NCBI GenBank assembly: GCA_027365565.1
Contig: DAHXMI010000005.1
Location: 16,751-80,750 of the forward strand
Length of the DNA stretch: 64,000 nt
DNA from: JAMCYG01 sp027365565
GTDB taxonomy: Archaea > Micrarchaeota > Micrarchaeia > Micrarchaeales > Micrarchaeaceae
Reading direction: 5' to 3'
Within the stretch, counting starts at the first letter, position 1. Each line of letters begins with the position of its first letter. Below are positions 1 through 8,635 of this stretch, piece by piece. The translations under genes and the position numbers were made by a program. Below the pieces are notes generated by a model that saw only the letters and a program-made list of their open reading frames with translations, was not told the origin of the DNA and made no database searches.

Positions 1-708
1 CTGTTCTACCTGAACTACACAAATGGTGGTTCATCCAAGAACAACATGACGTACACATCTTCGCAGACGAAGACCGTCGATGCGGGCGTTGGCTTCAGGA
101 CTGAGAAGGGCAGCAAGATCGGCTCGATCTCGGCCACGAGGCTGGTAGTCGACATGGCGAAGGCAGTGGACATGCTGTCGTTCGACGTTGCGGCAACGGG
201 CACGAACTCGTCCACGCTGTCACATGCGACAGTCGGTCCAGTTGGCCTCGGCCAGTCTCTGTCTAGCCTCGGCATGCCGAACGTGACAGTCTCGAAAGTG
301 ACTGGAACGCTGGCTCTCGGCCCGAACGCGACGTACTCGATAACTGGCATCAGCAACATAACCGCGACACCTTCAGTGACGCAGGCAGTCTCGCCGGTTC
401 TTCTCAAGAACCTGACGACGAACCCGCTGGTAGTGCTTGACAATGCGTCAACGCTCAACCCTGCGAGCAGCCTGGTGCTGATAGGATCTGGCTACGTTAA
501 CACGCTGTCTGGACAGGTGCAGTCTGCGAACAACTTCACGGCAAGCTCGAGCATGGGTAATGGCTCTGGCTATGTAGTGCAGGCGTTCAGCGGAAGCAGC
601 GGCTCAGGCGCGAGGATATACGTTGGCGGATACACGGCTGCTGACACGACAGCTGCGGCAAACGCGTTCATACAGGACCTGTATAGCAACGCTGCAAGCG
701 GCAGCTGA
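1..708 (+). CDS. S-layer protein, C-terminal part (5' end outside window)
   Basis: The reading frame is open from base 1, so the gene begins upstream; only the last 235 residues are here. The protein would form the surface paracrystalline layer. The tail has the look of the archaeal S-layer C-terminal domain: a stretch 'SSLVLIGSGYVNTLSG' resembling the 'GGPxVN' strand, followed near the end by 'RIYVGGYTAADTTAAANAF', which resembles the 'VAGYxAxDTxAAA' signature. There are many NxS/T sequons, consistent with an N-glycosylated exported protein, and no C-terminal membrane anchor. The rest of the protein cannot be judged. Confidence 0.75.
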   Translation: MFYLNYTNGGSSKNNMTYTSSQTKTVDAGVGFRTEKGSKIGSISATRLVVDMAKAVDMLSFDVAATGTNSSTLSHATVGPVGLGQSLSSLGMPNVTVSKVTGTLALGPNATYSITGISNITATPSVTQAVSPVLLKNLTTNPLVVLDNASTLNPASSLVLIGSGYVNTLSGQVQSANNFTASSSMGNGSGYVVQAFSGSSGSGARIYVGGYTAADTTAAANAFIQDLYSNAASGS

Positions 709-729
709 TGGCCAAGCGTAGAGTGCTCT

Positions 730-760
730 GAAGGGCGAAAGCCCTTCTTTTTAATTTTTT
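730..760 (+). terminator. Hairpin plus T-tract terminator after the S-layer gene
   Basis: A perfect 7-bp stem GAAGGGC / GCCCTTC (730-736 and 741-747) closes a GAAA tetraloop and is followed at once by a T-rich tract to 760. It lies 22 bases after the S-layer stop codon and has the form of an intrinsic terminator for a highly expressed gene. Confidence 0.8.
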
Positions 761-838
761 ATTCCTATTTCTTTCTTTTAATCAAAATCCAGCGTGAGCC
801 CTCCTATTTTCGCCAATAAACCGAAGAGAAACGTTTTG

Positions 839-846
839 TTTATAAA
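839..846 (+). promoter_or_regulatory. TATA box for the 883-3039 gene
   Basis: TTTATAAA lies about 40 bases upstream of the ATG at 883. Transcription starting about 25 bases downstream would give a short leader with GGTGG at 871-875. Confidence 0.6.
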
Positions 847-882
847 GTTTCTCTTACAAATAAACGTGACGGTGGTTCTTCT

Positions 883-3039
883 ATGAAAAATGCACTCGCT
901 TACCTGACCCTCTCAATGTTCGCACTGCTGTTCGTGCTGTCCCTCGTGCTAGTCAATGCTAACGCCGCAAGCATATCAACCGCTGCGCATCCCATCTCGA
1001 TAAACAGCTCGCTGAGCGGCTATCTCGTCCAGTACCTGCCTCCTGCGCTGATCAAGAGCGCGTATAACTACAGCGAGATGGTGAACGGCTCATCGTACAT
1101 AATAATGCAGCTGAACAAGAGCGACAGCTACATCGTGGTCAATGTCACAAGCAACCGTTACGGCATAATGCTCAACGACACAGGCATATACACTGCTCTG
1201 TCCCCGTTCCTGCTCTCGAAGTACGCGCCAACCCACAGCGCAATAAGCACCATAAACAGCACGATAAACTCGTACCAGAGCGATGCGAATCCGCCTCTTG
1301 CGGACTGCCTGCAGGAGACCGGGCTGAACAAGCTAACGGTCTATCCTGCCAGCAGTGCATCCATACAGTCAGCCTGCGCGTCGGTGCCCGTATGCAGCAA
1401 GGTGCTGGTGGCCCAGGGTGGAATGTCAAGCACGTTCGGCATCGGCCTCACGTCGTTCAACACACAATACCATGAGCTCAACTCTACATACAGCCAGATG
1501 CATTCCATATTAAACAGTATAAACGGCACTAACTACGGCGGCAATCTGGATAGCCTATTGAACACGCTCAATGGCATGGGTGCACTAGAAAACCAGATCG
1601 CCGAGGGCGCGCTGTTCCCGCCTCCGGCAAACTTCTCCCCCTCGTCTGTCAACCTTGGGTCCTGCCTTTCATATGTGGGGGGGAGCGGCCCGTGGTGGTG
1701 CTACCAGACGGGCTTCTGTGAACTGACCTCGTTCAACAGCTCAAGGGCGGCGCAGGCCAGCCTGGAAATCAATGCGATACTCTCCGAGCCGGTGACGCAC
1801 GCGAGCATAATGACGGTCAGCAAGAACTCTTCCAAGATAGCCGGCAGCTATGTGATACCTATCATAGTCCAGAAGAACACCACGAAGCTGAACGGCTTCC
1901 TGAACTTCTCATATCCTGAGTACAACTCTATCGTCGGCAACGCTACCTTCCTGCTGAGCAGGTTCGGCAATTCTACGCTGCAGAGCGCGCTCGGCAACTT
2001 CACCGGCTTCTTCAACGACGTGCTCTCGAAGGGGATTTACCAGAACATAAGCGTATCGTCGACCGACTTCAACTCCATGCTCGCGAACCTTACGAGCATG
2101 TATAAGCTGGTGGGTGCGAAATACTACCCTGCGCTCAACCTCTCGAAGACGAACACCGCGCTCGCGCTTCTCAAGCAGATAGACTACATGCATGCGCCGC
2201 CTCAGCTATCCAACCTCTCAAGCCAGGAGAGCAATCTCAACGCGAAGCTGAACGGCACGTTCACGGCCAACAGCCTTGTGCCGGTGATGGCGCAGCTCGA
2301 GACGCTCAACACGAAGATAAACGCGTTCGGCGGCTCTCCCGGGGTGGACTCGCTCGCCAAGAGCGTCGACTACGGCTTCGTGAGCTCGATGCTCTCAGGC
2401 TCCAGCGCAAGCATACCGTCTAAAATAGCGGGTGCACCGCTCTATGCGGCGCTTCTCTCGCTGATAATAGCGCTCGTGCTCATAGGAATCTTCTACTTCG
2501 CGGTGTACTACAGACTGAAGAAGGCCAAGAAGATAAGGAAGGGCAAGCTGGTCAAGAGGGCGTGGATGGTGCTGTTCGGGATACTCCTCCTGGTAGCGCT
2601 GTTCTATTCGTACATAACGTACGTAGCGGCCGCGGGCGCGAACAGCTTCCTGCCCGCATCGCTCTTCATGTCCAGGCTCAGCCACAGCCCTACTGCAGTG
2701 ATAGCTCTCAACGGTTCCGCCCAGTACAGTGCGGCCGCAGCGGCCTGTGCCAACTCCACGAAGAAGTCCATGCTGGCGGGCGGCGTCAGCAACGTGAGCA
2801 TAATACACGTCTCGGACTACTCGTGCACGGTCACCATGGGCGGCGCGACGTATAACGGCACCGCGTGCTACAACAGGATACTCTCCACGGCTACGCCGAT
2901 GGTGCAGATAGAGGGCCTGAGCGGCAACCACATAACCTATAAGGGCATGTACGGCGTGGTCCTGTACGCCTCTGGCAACTACACGCAGGGCAAGAGCTGC
3001 GCGCTCTCTACCCTATTCTATGCGCTCAGGCAGAAGTGA
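883..3039 (+). CDS. Large exported membrane protein, function unknown
   Basis: A 718-residue protein that I do not recognise. It has a cleavable-looking signal peptide (residues 1-30), a long sequon-rich ectodomain (30-515), two membrane helices (about 520-545 and 562-585) separated by a short basic cytoplasmic loop (KKAKKIRKGKLVKR), and a C-terminal external domain of about 125 residues with four cysteines. That C-terminal domain resembles the ectodomain of the next gene: similar Cys order and a Pro-containing strand after the third Cys. The two genes are 36 bases apart and probably co-transcribed. The topology places both large domains outside the cell. Confidence 0.8.
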   Translation: MKNALAYLTLSMFALLFVLSLVLVNANAASISTAAHPISINSSLSGYLVQYLPPALIKSAYNYSEMVNGSSYIIMQLNKSDSYIVVNVTSNRYGIMLNDTGIYTALSPFLLSKYAPTHSAISTINSTINSYQSDANPPLADCLQETGLNKLTVYPASSASIQSACASVPVCSKVLVAQGGMSSTFGIGLTSFNTQYHELNSTYSQMHSILNSINGTNYGGNLDSLLNTLNGMGALENQIAEGALFPPPANFSPSSVNLGSCLSYVGGSGPWWCYQTGFCELTSFNSSRAAQASLEINAILSEPVTHASIMTVSKNSSKIAGSYVIPIIVQKNTTKLNGFLNFSYPEYNSIVGNATFLLSRFGNSTLQSALGNFTGFFNDVLSKGIYQNISVSSTDFNSMLANLTSMYKLVGAKYYPALNLSKTNTALALLKQIDYMHAPPQLSNLSSQESNLNAKLNGTFTANSLVPVMAQLETLNTKINAFGGSPGVDSLAKSVDYGFVSSMLSGSSASIPSKIAGAPLYAALLSLIIALVLIGIFYFAVYYRLKKAKKIRKGKLVKRAWMVLFGILLLVALFYSYITYVAAAGANSFLPASLFMSRLSHSPTAVIALNGSAQYSAAAAACANSTKKSMLAGGVSNVSIIHVSDYSCTVTMGGATYNGTACYNRILSTATPMVQIEGLSGNHITYKGMYGVVLYASGNYTQGKSCALSTLFYALRQK

Positions 3040-3075
3040 CGCATAGATTACATGAACACATAAGGTGAAAAGGTC

Positions 3076-3660
3076 ATGGCATCCAAGAACAACAATGCAG
3101 GCAAGAACGCCAAGGGCGCAAAAGCTAAAGTTCAGCCCAATCCAAGGAGCACCGGCTCCCGCAGCGTCGCATGGATCGCGGTAGCGGTCGTAATAATCGC
3201 TGCCATCGCAGCGACAGGGCTCTTCCTGCTCTCATACAACCCGTCAGGGAACAAGCAGGTGAGCTTCAATACGTTCATGAACAACTTCGTTGCGGCGAAC
3301 AGCGTGGGCATATACGTGAGTTCGGCCAACATGTCTGCTTACCCATCCGCGATATCGTGCGCTACCGCACTCATAGAGAACATAGAGGCACACGCCGCAA
3401 CGCACAAGAATTCGAGCGACATTGGCTTTTACGTCATGAACCAGACGATGTGCACCTACAAGGCGGGCGGGCTCGGCTCCGCGATAACGAACTACACCAA
3501 CACAACGCCATCATCATGCCTTGCGCTCTCGACAGGAATGCCGAGGATATTCATAAACTACAGCTCGACAAACAGCACGGTAGTGAAGCCGTACGACCTT
3601 TACGTCTCAGGCACGCCAATGTTCCTAGACGAATGCGGCATAGCGTCGGTCATGAAGTGA
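3076..3660 (+). CDS. Single-pass membrane protein with Cys-containing, possibly thioredoxin-like ectodomain
   Basis: A 194-residue protein: basic cytoplasmic N-terminus (1-30), one membrane helix (31-53) and an external domain with four cysteines. The strand 'GMPRIFINY' resembles the cis-Pro strand of thioredoxin/DsbA folds, but there is no CXXC motif. The ectodomain resembles the last 125 residues of the upstream protein (883-3039). GGTGA precedes the ATG. A role in disulfide handling or as a structural surface domain is conjecture. Confidence 0.7.
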   Translation: MASKNNNAGKNAKGAKAKVQPNPRSTGSRSVAWIAVAVVIIAAIAATGLFLLSYNPSGNKQVSFNTFMNNFVAANSVGIYVSSANMSAYPSAISCATALIENIEAHAATHKNSSDIGFYVMNQTMCTYKAGGLGSAITNYTNTTPSSCLALSTGMPRIFINYSSTNSTVVKPYDLYVSGTPMFLDECGIASVMK

Positions 3661-3681
3661 CCGGTGCCAAAGGCTAAATGT

Positions 3682-4137
3682 CTAAATGTCGTATCGAAGG
3701 GGCGCCGGCCTGTCGGCACCACGCACCTTTACGTCGCCGTTCCACTTCGCTGCGCGCCTCAGCTGCATGTGGGCGCTGCCTGGGTTGTTATGCAGCCCTC
3801 CGACCGCGGTAATGAGCCTTTCGAACGCCTCGTCCTCGGTGTTCATGTTCTTTATGTCGAGCATGCTGGTGCTGCTGTAGCACAGCTCCGCAATCTCCCA
3901 GAAGATGGTCCGCGTCTCCTTGCTGCTTTCCGGGTAGCGCTTCATGGCATTGATGACATGATCGCTGCTCAGCTTCTCCGCGAACAGCCTTTTCGCGCGC
4001 TCCAGGTCCGCACCCTCCTCGTGCACGTAGTGCGCCATCGTGTTCACGTAGAATTTGAAGTCCTCGACAAGATACGGCATGCTCGAGAACCTGTTGGATA
4101 GCGCATCGATGCCTACAGGCTGTTTTCTGAATCTCAT
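3682..4137 (-). CDS. Hypothetical cytosolic protein
   Basis: A 151-residue protein without signal peptide, membrane segment or recognisable motif; it looks mostly alpha-helical with charged helices. It faces the upstream surface genes convergently and lies downstream of aRF1 on the same strand, 77 bases from the aRF1 stop. Its codon use resembles its neighbours, which supports a real gene. No function can be proposed. Confidence 0.6.
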   Translation of the reverse strand: MRFRKQPVGIDALSNRFSSMPYLVEDFKFYVNTMAHYVHEEGADLERAKRLFAEKLSSDHVINAMKRYPESSKETRTIFWEIAELCYSSTSMLDIKNMNTEDEAFERLITAVGGLHNNPGSAHMQLRRAAKWNGDVKVRGADRPAPLRYDI

Positions 4138-4214
4138 AAGTCAACAAGCATAGTGCGCCGTCAACCTATTTATTGTTTGTGTGCAGGAACGGCAATTGCC
4201 GCTCCTTTGCTGCT

Positions 4215-5420
4215 TCAGCCCCTGTGCCTGAGCATCGCCGCTATGCCGTCGAAGCCTTCCAGCAGCTCCCTGCCGTAAGGGCTCTCCTCTGAGACGAAGA
4301 CCATCTCGACGCCGTTCTTCTCGGCGATGTTTATGACGTCGTCGATCGGGTCGCGCTCGCTTGCTATGCTCAGGTTGCCCCCGCAGTCGTGCTTGTCCCT
4401 CCTCTTGTCTCCGTGCTCGAACTCAGTGAACTCCGCATTGCAGGCCGTGCACCTGTAATGCACCTCGTGTATGTCTATCTCCTCGCTTATCAGGAGTATC
4501 GAGACGTTGTTCGCGTCCAGCTCCTTCCTGACCTGCTTGTAGCCGAAGGTGGCGAGGCCCTTCTTCGCGACCTCGTTCATGAACCTGTCCATCAGCGCCT
4601 TCTCCTTCACGGTAGCCTGGGCGGACAGCGCCTCCTTGCTCTTCTCGAGAAGCTCCCTTATGCCGACCTCCTCGTCGGTGTAGCCCGTGTCGAACGGGCC
4701 TATTATCTTTATCTGGTAGTTGACCGCCTTCTCCTTCAGGAAGTTCTCCTTCGAGGGGCCGGGCCCTCCAACCACGAGGCCGTTCACCTTCCCGAACTTC
4801 GCAAAGACCTCGTTGACCGCATCCGCCACTCGTCTGTAGTAGTCGATTATCGATCCCTCTATGATCCTGCTGTACCTTGCCTGGGACTGCCCTCCCTTCC
4901 TCACCTTGGCGTGAACGAGCGACGCCATCCTCTTCTCGACTTTGACGTGCGTACCCCTCAGCGTGGCTATCGTGGCCTCGCGGCCGTCCATGACGACCAG
5001 TATGTATATGTCTGTGGCGGCGATCATCGCCTCCAGCGGCTCCAGGAGGAACGTGGAATCGCATCTGTATATGTTGGAGCGCACAGGCTGCGGCGGCTCC
5101 AGCACGAAGAGCTCGAGATCCGGCTTTGCCTGTATGTCCGATATGTTACCGCAGAATATCGCCATGCCGTTCTTGGGCGCCTCGCGGTAGAGCTTGAGGT
5201 ACTGCATTATCTTGTCTATCGCGCCCTGCACATTGAGCTTGGTTGTCTTAGACTTTATGTTCGAGGCCTGGCCGTACTCGTCCCTGAGCTTGGCAGTAAC
5301 GTCGCTTATCAGGAACTTCGGCGGTATGTACAGGCTTATGAGCTCCGTCCCGGTGCCTCGTATCCCTTCAAGCTTCCTTAGGGCCTTCCTTATCTGGTAT
5401 TCTTCCTTCATGAGCATCAC
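4215..5420 (-). CDS. prf1: Peptide chain release factor aRF1
   Basis: Recognises all three stop codons and triggers peptidyl-tRNA hydrolysis. Domain 1 holds NIKS at residues 54-57 and the stop-reading YxCxxxF motif as YRCDSTF at 118-124. Domain 2 carries GGQ at 176-178, the catalytic loop. The C-terminal domain has a small zinc-binding-like Cys set (CTAC near residue 325 and CGG near 347), as in many archaeal aRF1 proteins. The length of 401 residues is normal. Two close ATGs are possible (MMLMKEEY); the one at residue 4 would also serve. Confidence 0.97.
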   Translation of the reverse strand: MMLMKEEYQIRKALRKLEGIRGTGTELISLYIPPKFLISDVTAKLRDEYGQASNIKSKTTKLNVQGAIDKIMQYLKLYREAPKNGMAIFCGNISDIQAKPDLELFVLEPPQPVRSNIYRCDSTFLLEPLEAMIAATDIYILVVMDGREATIATLRGTHVKVEKRMASLVHAKVRKGGQSQARYSRIIEGSIIDYYRRVADAVNEVFAKFGKVNGLVVGGPGPSKENFLKEKAVNYQIKIIGPFDTGYTDEEVGIRELLEKSKEALSAQATVKEKALMDRFMNEVAKKGLATFGYKQVRKELDANNVSILLISEEIDIHEVHYRCTACNAEFTEFEHGDKRRDKHDCGGNLSIASERDPIDDVINIAEKNGVEMVFVSEESPYGRELLEGFDGIAAMLRHRG

Positions 5421-5586
5421 ACGTAACGCATGCTGCGCCTGAGAGCGCGTAGGCTATGCCTGGGCGGCGTTTTGGCCGTCAGTTGCTAGGACTAGTGAAT
5501 CTGCACCGTTCGTGTAAATCAGCCTACATACACTTTTCGCTATTATAATTAATAAACTCTCTGCTATCCGCCGCACTGCGGCAGCA

Positions 5587-6888
5587 TCACTTCTTGCCGA
5601 GCACCTTCTTGCCGATATACGGCACGAGCACTTCTGGCACGGTTATGGTGTTGTCGCTGTTGAGATAGTTCTCGACGATTGCCACAAGGGCCCTCTGCAC
5701 CGAGACGCCTGTGGCGTTAAGCGTGTGCACGTACTTCCTCTCGCCCTTCTCGTCATACGAGATGTTGAGCCTCATGCTCTGCCAGTCGGTGCAGTTCGAG
5801 CACGAGGTAAGCTCCCTGTACTTGCCCTGGCTGGGGAACCAGCCCTCTATGTCATACTTCTTTGCGGCCACGACCCCTATGTCGCCCGTGCATATGTTCA
5901 CTACATGATAGGGTATGTTGAGCTTCTGCCATATCTCCTCCTCGTTCGCGACGAGCTCCTTGTACATCGCCTCGGAGTCCTCCTGCCTGCAGAACACGAA
6001 CTGCTCCACCTTCTCGAACTGGTGCACCCTGAATATGCCCTTCGTGTCCTTCCCATGCGCTCCCGCTTCCCTCCTGAAGCACTGGCTGATCCCAGCGTAC
6101 TTTATCGGAAGGTCCTTCGGCGAGAAGACCTCATCGGCATGCATGGCTGCCATTGGGTGCTCCGAAGTGGATATCATGAACATCAGCTCCTCTATGTGCT
6201 CGTTGCTATTCAAGCCTTCGGACTCCTTTGTGTCGGTCGCCACGTACAGCGCGTCCTCGAAGTCGCCAAGTCCCGTGACTCCCCTGTAATACCTCTCCTT
6301 CATAAGGTGAGGCGGCACCACGGGTATGTAGCCCTTCGAGTAAAGGAAGTCGGTCGCGAACCTCACAAGCGCCTGCTCCAGCAGAACCAGGTCTCCTTTC
6401 ATGAAGTAGAACCTCGATCCTGCTATCTTGGCCGCCCTCTCGACATCGAGCATGTCCATCTTTTCGAGGAATTCACTGTGGCCTGTTTCGATGCGCTTTC
6501 CCTCCTTGCCCCACTTGCGTATCTCAATGTTCTCCGAGTCGTCCTTTCCAAACGGCACAGACTTGTCGAGCACGTTAGGGAGGTTCCAGAGCAGGTAGTT
6601 TATCCTTGTCTCGTCACCCGCTATCTTCACTTCGAGGCCGTTTATCCTTTCCTTTATGCCTGCCATCTCCGATATCGTTTCGGACACCTCCTTGCCCTCC
6701 TTCTTCGCCTTCGCTATCCCTTCGCTTGCGACGTTCCTTTTGTGCTGCAGCTCCTGCAGCTCCGTCTGCATAGCCCTCCAGCCCTTATCCAGCTCGAGTA
6801 GCTCGTCTATCGGATAATCACTCTTCCTCCTTTCGAGAGACTCCTTTATCGCATCGATGTTGTCCCTCACAAATCTGGTGCTGATCAT
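5587..6888 (-). CDS. serS: Seryl-tRNA synthetase, standard (bacterial/eukaryal-like) type
   Basis: Charges tRNA-Ser. The N-terminal antiparallel coiled coil (about 30-95) is followed by the class II catalytic core: motif 1 ending GYIPVVPPHL (about 186-195), motif 2 FRREAGAHGKDTKGIFRVHQ (271-290) and motif 3 ending QRALVAIVENY (about 400-410). 433 residues is the usual size. It is the common SerRS and not the zinc-dependent methanogen type. TATA-like sequence on the minus strand near 6923-6931 would give a short leader. Confidence 0.96.
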   Translation of the reverse strand: MISTRFVRDNIDAIKESLERRKSDYPIDELLELDKGWRAMQTELQELQHKRNVASEGIAKAKKEGKEVSETISEMAGIKERINGLEVKIAGDETRINYLLWNLPNVLDKSVPFGKDDSENIEIRKWGKEGKRIETGHSEFLEKMDMLDVERAAKIAGSRFYFMKGDLVLLEQALVRFATDFLYSKGYIPVVPPHLMKERYYRGVTGLGDFEDALYVATDTKESEGLNSNEHIEELMFMISTSEHPMAAMHADEVFSPKDLPIKYAGISQCFRREAGAHGKDTKGIFRVHQFEKVEQFVFCRQEDSEAMYKELVANEEEIWQKLNIPYHVVNICTGDIGVVAAKKYDIEGWFPSQGKYRELTSCSNCTDWQSMRLNISYDEKGERKYVHTLNATGVSVQRALVAIVENYLNSDNTITVPEVLVPYIGKKVLGKK

Positions 6889-6996
6889 TACCTCACGCTC
6901 GTTCTATTATATCAATCAAGTGTTAAAAACCATTTGTGCAGCGTACCTTCCCCATTAGTAAGATATTTCTATTTTTGTCGACATTCCTATCTGCAT

Positions 6997-7079
6997 GCAG
7001 GGATGGCGGAGCGGTCAAACGCGGCGGGTTTAGGGCCCGTTCCCTTAGGGGTTCGAGAGTTCAAATCTCTCTCCCTGCA
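6997..7079 (+). tRNA. tRNA-Leu (anticodon UAG)
   Basis: An 83-nt class II tRNA. Acceptor stem GCAGGGA / TCCCTGC with discriminator A; anticodon loop TTTAGGG gives UAG, reading CUA; a long variable arm follows; T-arm GAGAG-TTCAAAT-CTCTC. No intron, CCA not encoded. It is transcribed divergently from serS. Confidence 0.96.
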
Positions 7080-7130
7080 TATTAATTCCGGGCGCGGGCT
7101 GCGCGCCCTCGGAATCAGACAAGTGATCTA

Positions 7131-7460
7131 ATGATAGGATATTCGGATTTTGAGAAGGTCGACATGCGCATAGGTACAATAATCAGCGTGCAGGACTTCC
7201 CTGAGGCGCGTGTACCGTCGTACAGGCTAAAGGTCGACTTCGGGAAGGAAATCGGCCTGAAGAACTCCTCAGCCCACATCACCAACTATAAAAAGGAGGA
7301 TTTGCTCGGCAGGAAGGTCGTGGCGGTGGTGAACTTCAAGCCGAAGCAGGTGGCCAACTTCATCTCGGAGGTGCTAGTCCTCGGAGTCGAAACTGAAAAG
7401 GGGGTTATGTTGCTCTCCGTGGACGATAGCGATGGCGTTGTCGGCGGCAGGATAAGATAG
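7131..7460 (+). CDS. csaA: CsaA-like tRNA-binding domain protein
   Basis: A 109-residue single-domain OB-fold protein of the EMAP-II/CsaA tRNA-binding family. The signature runs FEKVDMRIGTI (8-18), FPEARVPSYRLKVDFG (23-38), SSAHITNY (46-53) and VVAVVNFKPKQVANFISEVL (63-82), very close to CsaA proteins described as tRNA-binding or secretion chaperones. The same domain occurs as the C-terminal part of many MetRS enzymes, so a free trans-acting MetRS appendix is an alternative. It starts about 50 bases after tRNA-Leu. Confidence 0.9.
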   Translation: MIGYSDFEKVDMRIGTIISVQDFPEARVPSYRLKVDFGKEIGLKNSSAHITNYKKEDLLGRKVVAVVNFKPKQVANFISEVLVLGVETEKGVMLLSVDDSDGVVGGRIR

Positions 7461-7473
7461 CAGGCAGCAAATC

Positions 7474-8544
7474 TCAAGAGAGTATGCTTATCACGCTGCC
7501 GGTGAGGGACTGGTACGCCTCGCATGACGTCCAGTGCTGGGGCTCGTTGCCCTTCCTCTTCTCATCCCTTGCATGCCTTGCCTGCTCGCCCCTGAGTATT
7601 CCATCGAGGCTGAAGCCCGTGTCCCTGACGTTGCCTATCTTCATGTCCCACATTATCGAAGGGAACACGTTGCCGAAGCTGTCGAGGTAGACCGAGGCCT
7701 CGAGGCTCCTGCTCGGCATCGGTGTGATGCCTGTCCTTGCGTATTCGAGCAGCTTCCTCAGGAACGCGTTCTCTATTATGTTTATCGCGCTCGCGGTCGC
7801 CTCCCTGCTGCCTATGAAGTCGGCCAGCTCCTTGACGACAACCGGGTCGTTGGGCGTTATGTCCATGCCGCCGTTGTTGTAGTAGTTAGTAGAGACCTGC
7901 GCCAGGTTGATGTGGAAGTCGTTGTACCTTATGTCGGGTATCTCCCTCTTCACGGCTTGGAACGTCTCCTCGAACTTCCCCATGTTTAGCTTGCTGAGCG
8001 TGTACCCGAACACGAAGTAGAGGTTGCCGTAGCTCTTCCTGAGCTCCTTCAGCCTCTTGAACATGTCTATCGCCTTCTCGTAGTTGCCGGGTATGCCCCT
8101 TATCATGTCGTGCAGCTCCTTGTATCCGTCGAGGCTCACCGTTATCGCCACCCTCGGAATATCTAGGTCTAGGATCTGCCTGAGCTTCGCCTCGACCATC
8201 GCATGGTCGCAGAGCGAGTTCGTCGGCATAGTCAGTATGTACAGCCCGTTCGAGCCCCCCTTGAACGCCTTGGCTATCTCGACGATATCCGACCTCAGGA
8301 AAGGCTCCCCTCCAGTTAGCTCTATCCATTTGAAGTATGGGTTTGCAGCTGCGAACTTCTGTATCTCCCCTATGGTGAGCTCGCCCTTCGGCCTGATCTG
8401 CCAGATGTTGCATGTCCTGCACCTGCTCTGGCAGTTGTATGTTATGCAGAAGTTCAGCTTGTAGGGCCTTTTCAGCTTGACGAAGTTGCTCTTCAGCGCG
8501 GTGCCAGCGATTCCCATCAGCTTCTCTACTCCCAATTCCTTCAA
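7474..8544 (-). CDS. Radical SAM protein
   Basis: A 356-residue radical SAM enzyme. C38-x3-C42-x2-C45 (CQSRCRTC) binds the 4Fe-4S cluster; ELTGGEPF at 76-82 is the SAM-contacting GGE motif. The C-terminal region has few cysteines, so a second SPASM-type cluster is unlikely. The substrate is unknown; it adjoins the surface/glycan genes. The start used here is TTG at 8544; an in-frame ATG at residue 10 is an alternative. A minus-strand TATA-like box lies at about 8571-8577. It is convergent with csaA, 13 bases apart. Confidence 0.88.
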   Translation of the reverse strand: MKELGVEKLMGIAGTALKSNFVKLKRPYKLNFCITYNCQSRCRTCNIWQIRPKGELTIGEIQKFAAANPYFKWIELTGGEPFLRSDIVEIAKAFKGGSNGLYILTMPTNSLCDHAMVEAKLRQILDLDIPRVAITVSLDGYKELHDMIRGIPGNYEKAIDMFKRLKELRKSYGNLYFVFGYTLSKLNMGKFEETFQAVKREIPDIRYNDFHINLAQVSTNYYNNGGMDITPNDPVVVKELADFIGSREATASAINIIENAFLRKLLEYARTGITPMPSRSLEASVYLDSFGNVFPSIMWDMKIGNVRDTGFSLDGILRGEQARHARDEKRKGNEPQHWTSCEAYQSLTGSVISILS

Positions 8545-8570
8545 CCTTTCTTTCTCTCGGTGGTGTAAGA

Positions 8571-8597
8571 TTATATAGCTTTTTGCTAATATTTATA
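8571..8597. promoter_or_regulatory. Divergent promoter region
   Basis: TTATATAG at 8571-8578, read on the minus strand, serves the radical SAM gene. ATTTATA at 8591-8597 serves the plus-strand gene. The plus-strand box rules out the TTG at 8600 as a start codon, because it would lie upstream of the transcription start, and favours the ATG at 8636. Confidence 0.6.
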
Positions 8598-8635
8598 CGT
8601 TGTCGGCCCCTTTCGCGGACCGACGGGATGCTTGC

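Noticed and set aside
4389..5381. A 330-codon open frame opposite aRF1
   Set aside because: Shadow of the aRF1 coding sequence; composition of a mirror frame.
5725..6801. A 358-codon open frame on the plus strand opposite serS
   Set aside because: It is antisense to a certain SerRS gene, is rich in Arg/His/Leu/Tyr as expected for a mirror frame of a high-GC gene, and has no recognisable domain.
8600..8635. TTG start at 8600 for the anchored surface protein
   Set aside because: It lies directly after the TATA box, upstream of the expected transcription start; the ATG at 8636 gives a normal signal peptide.
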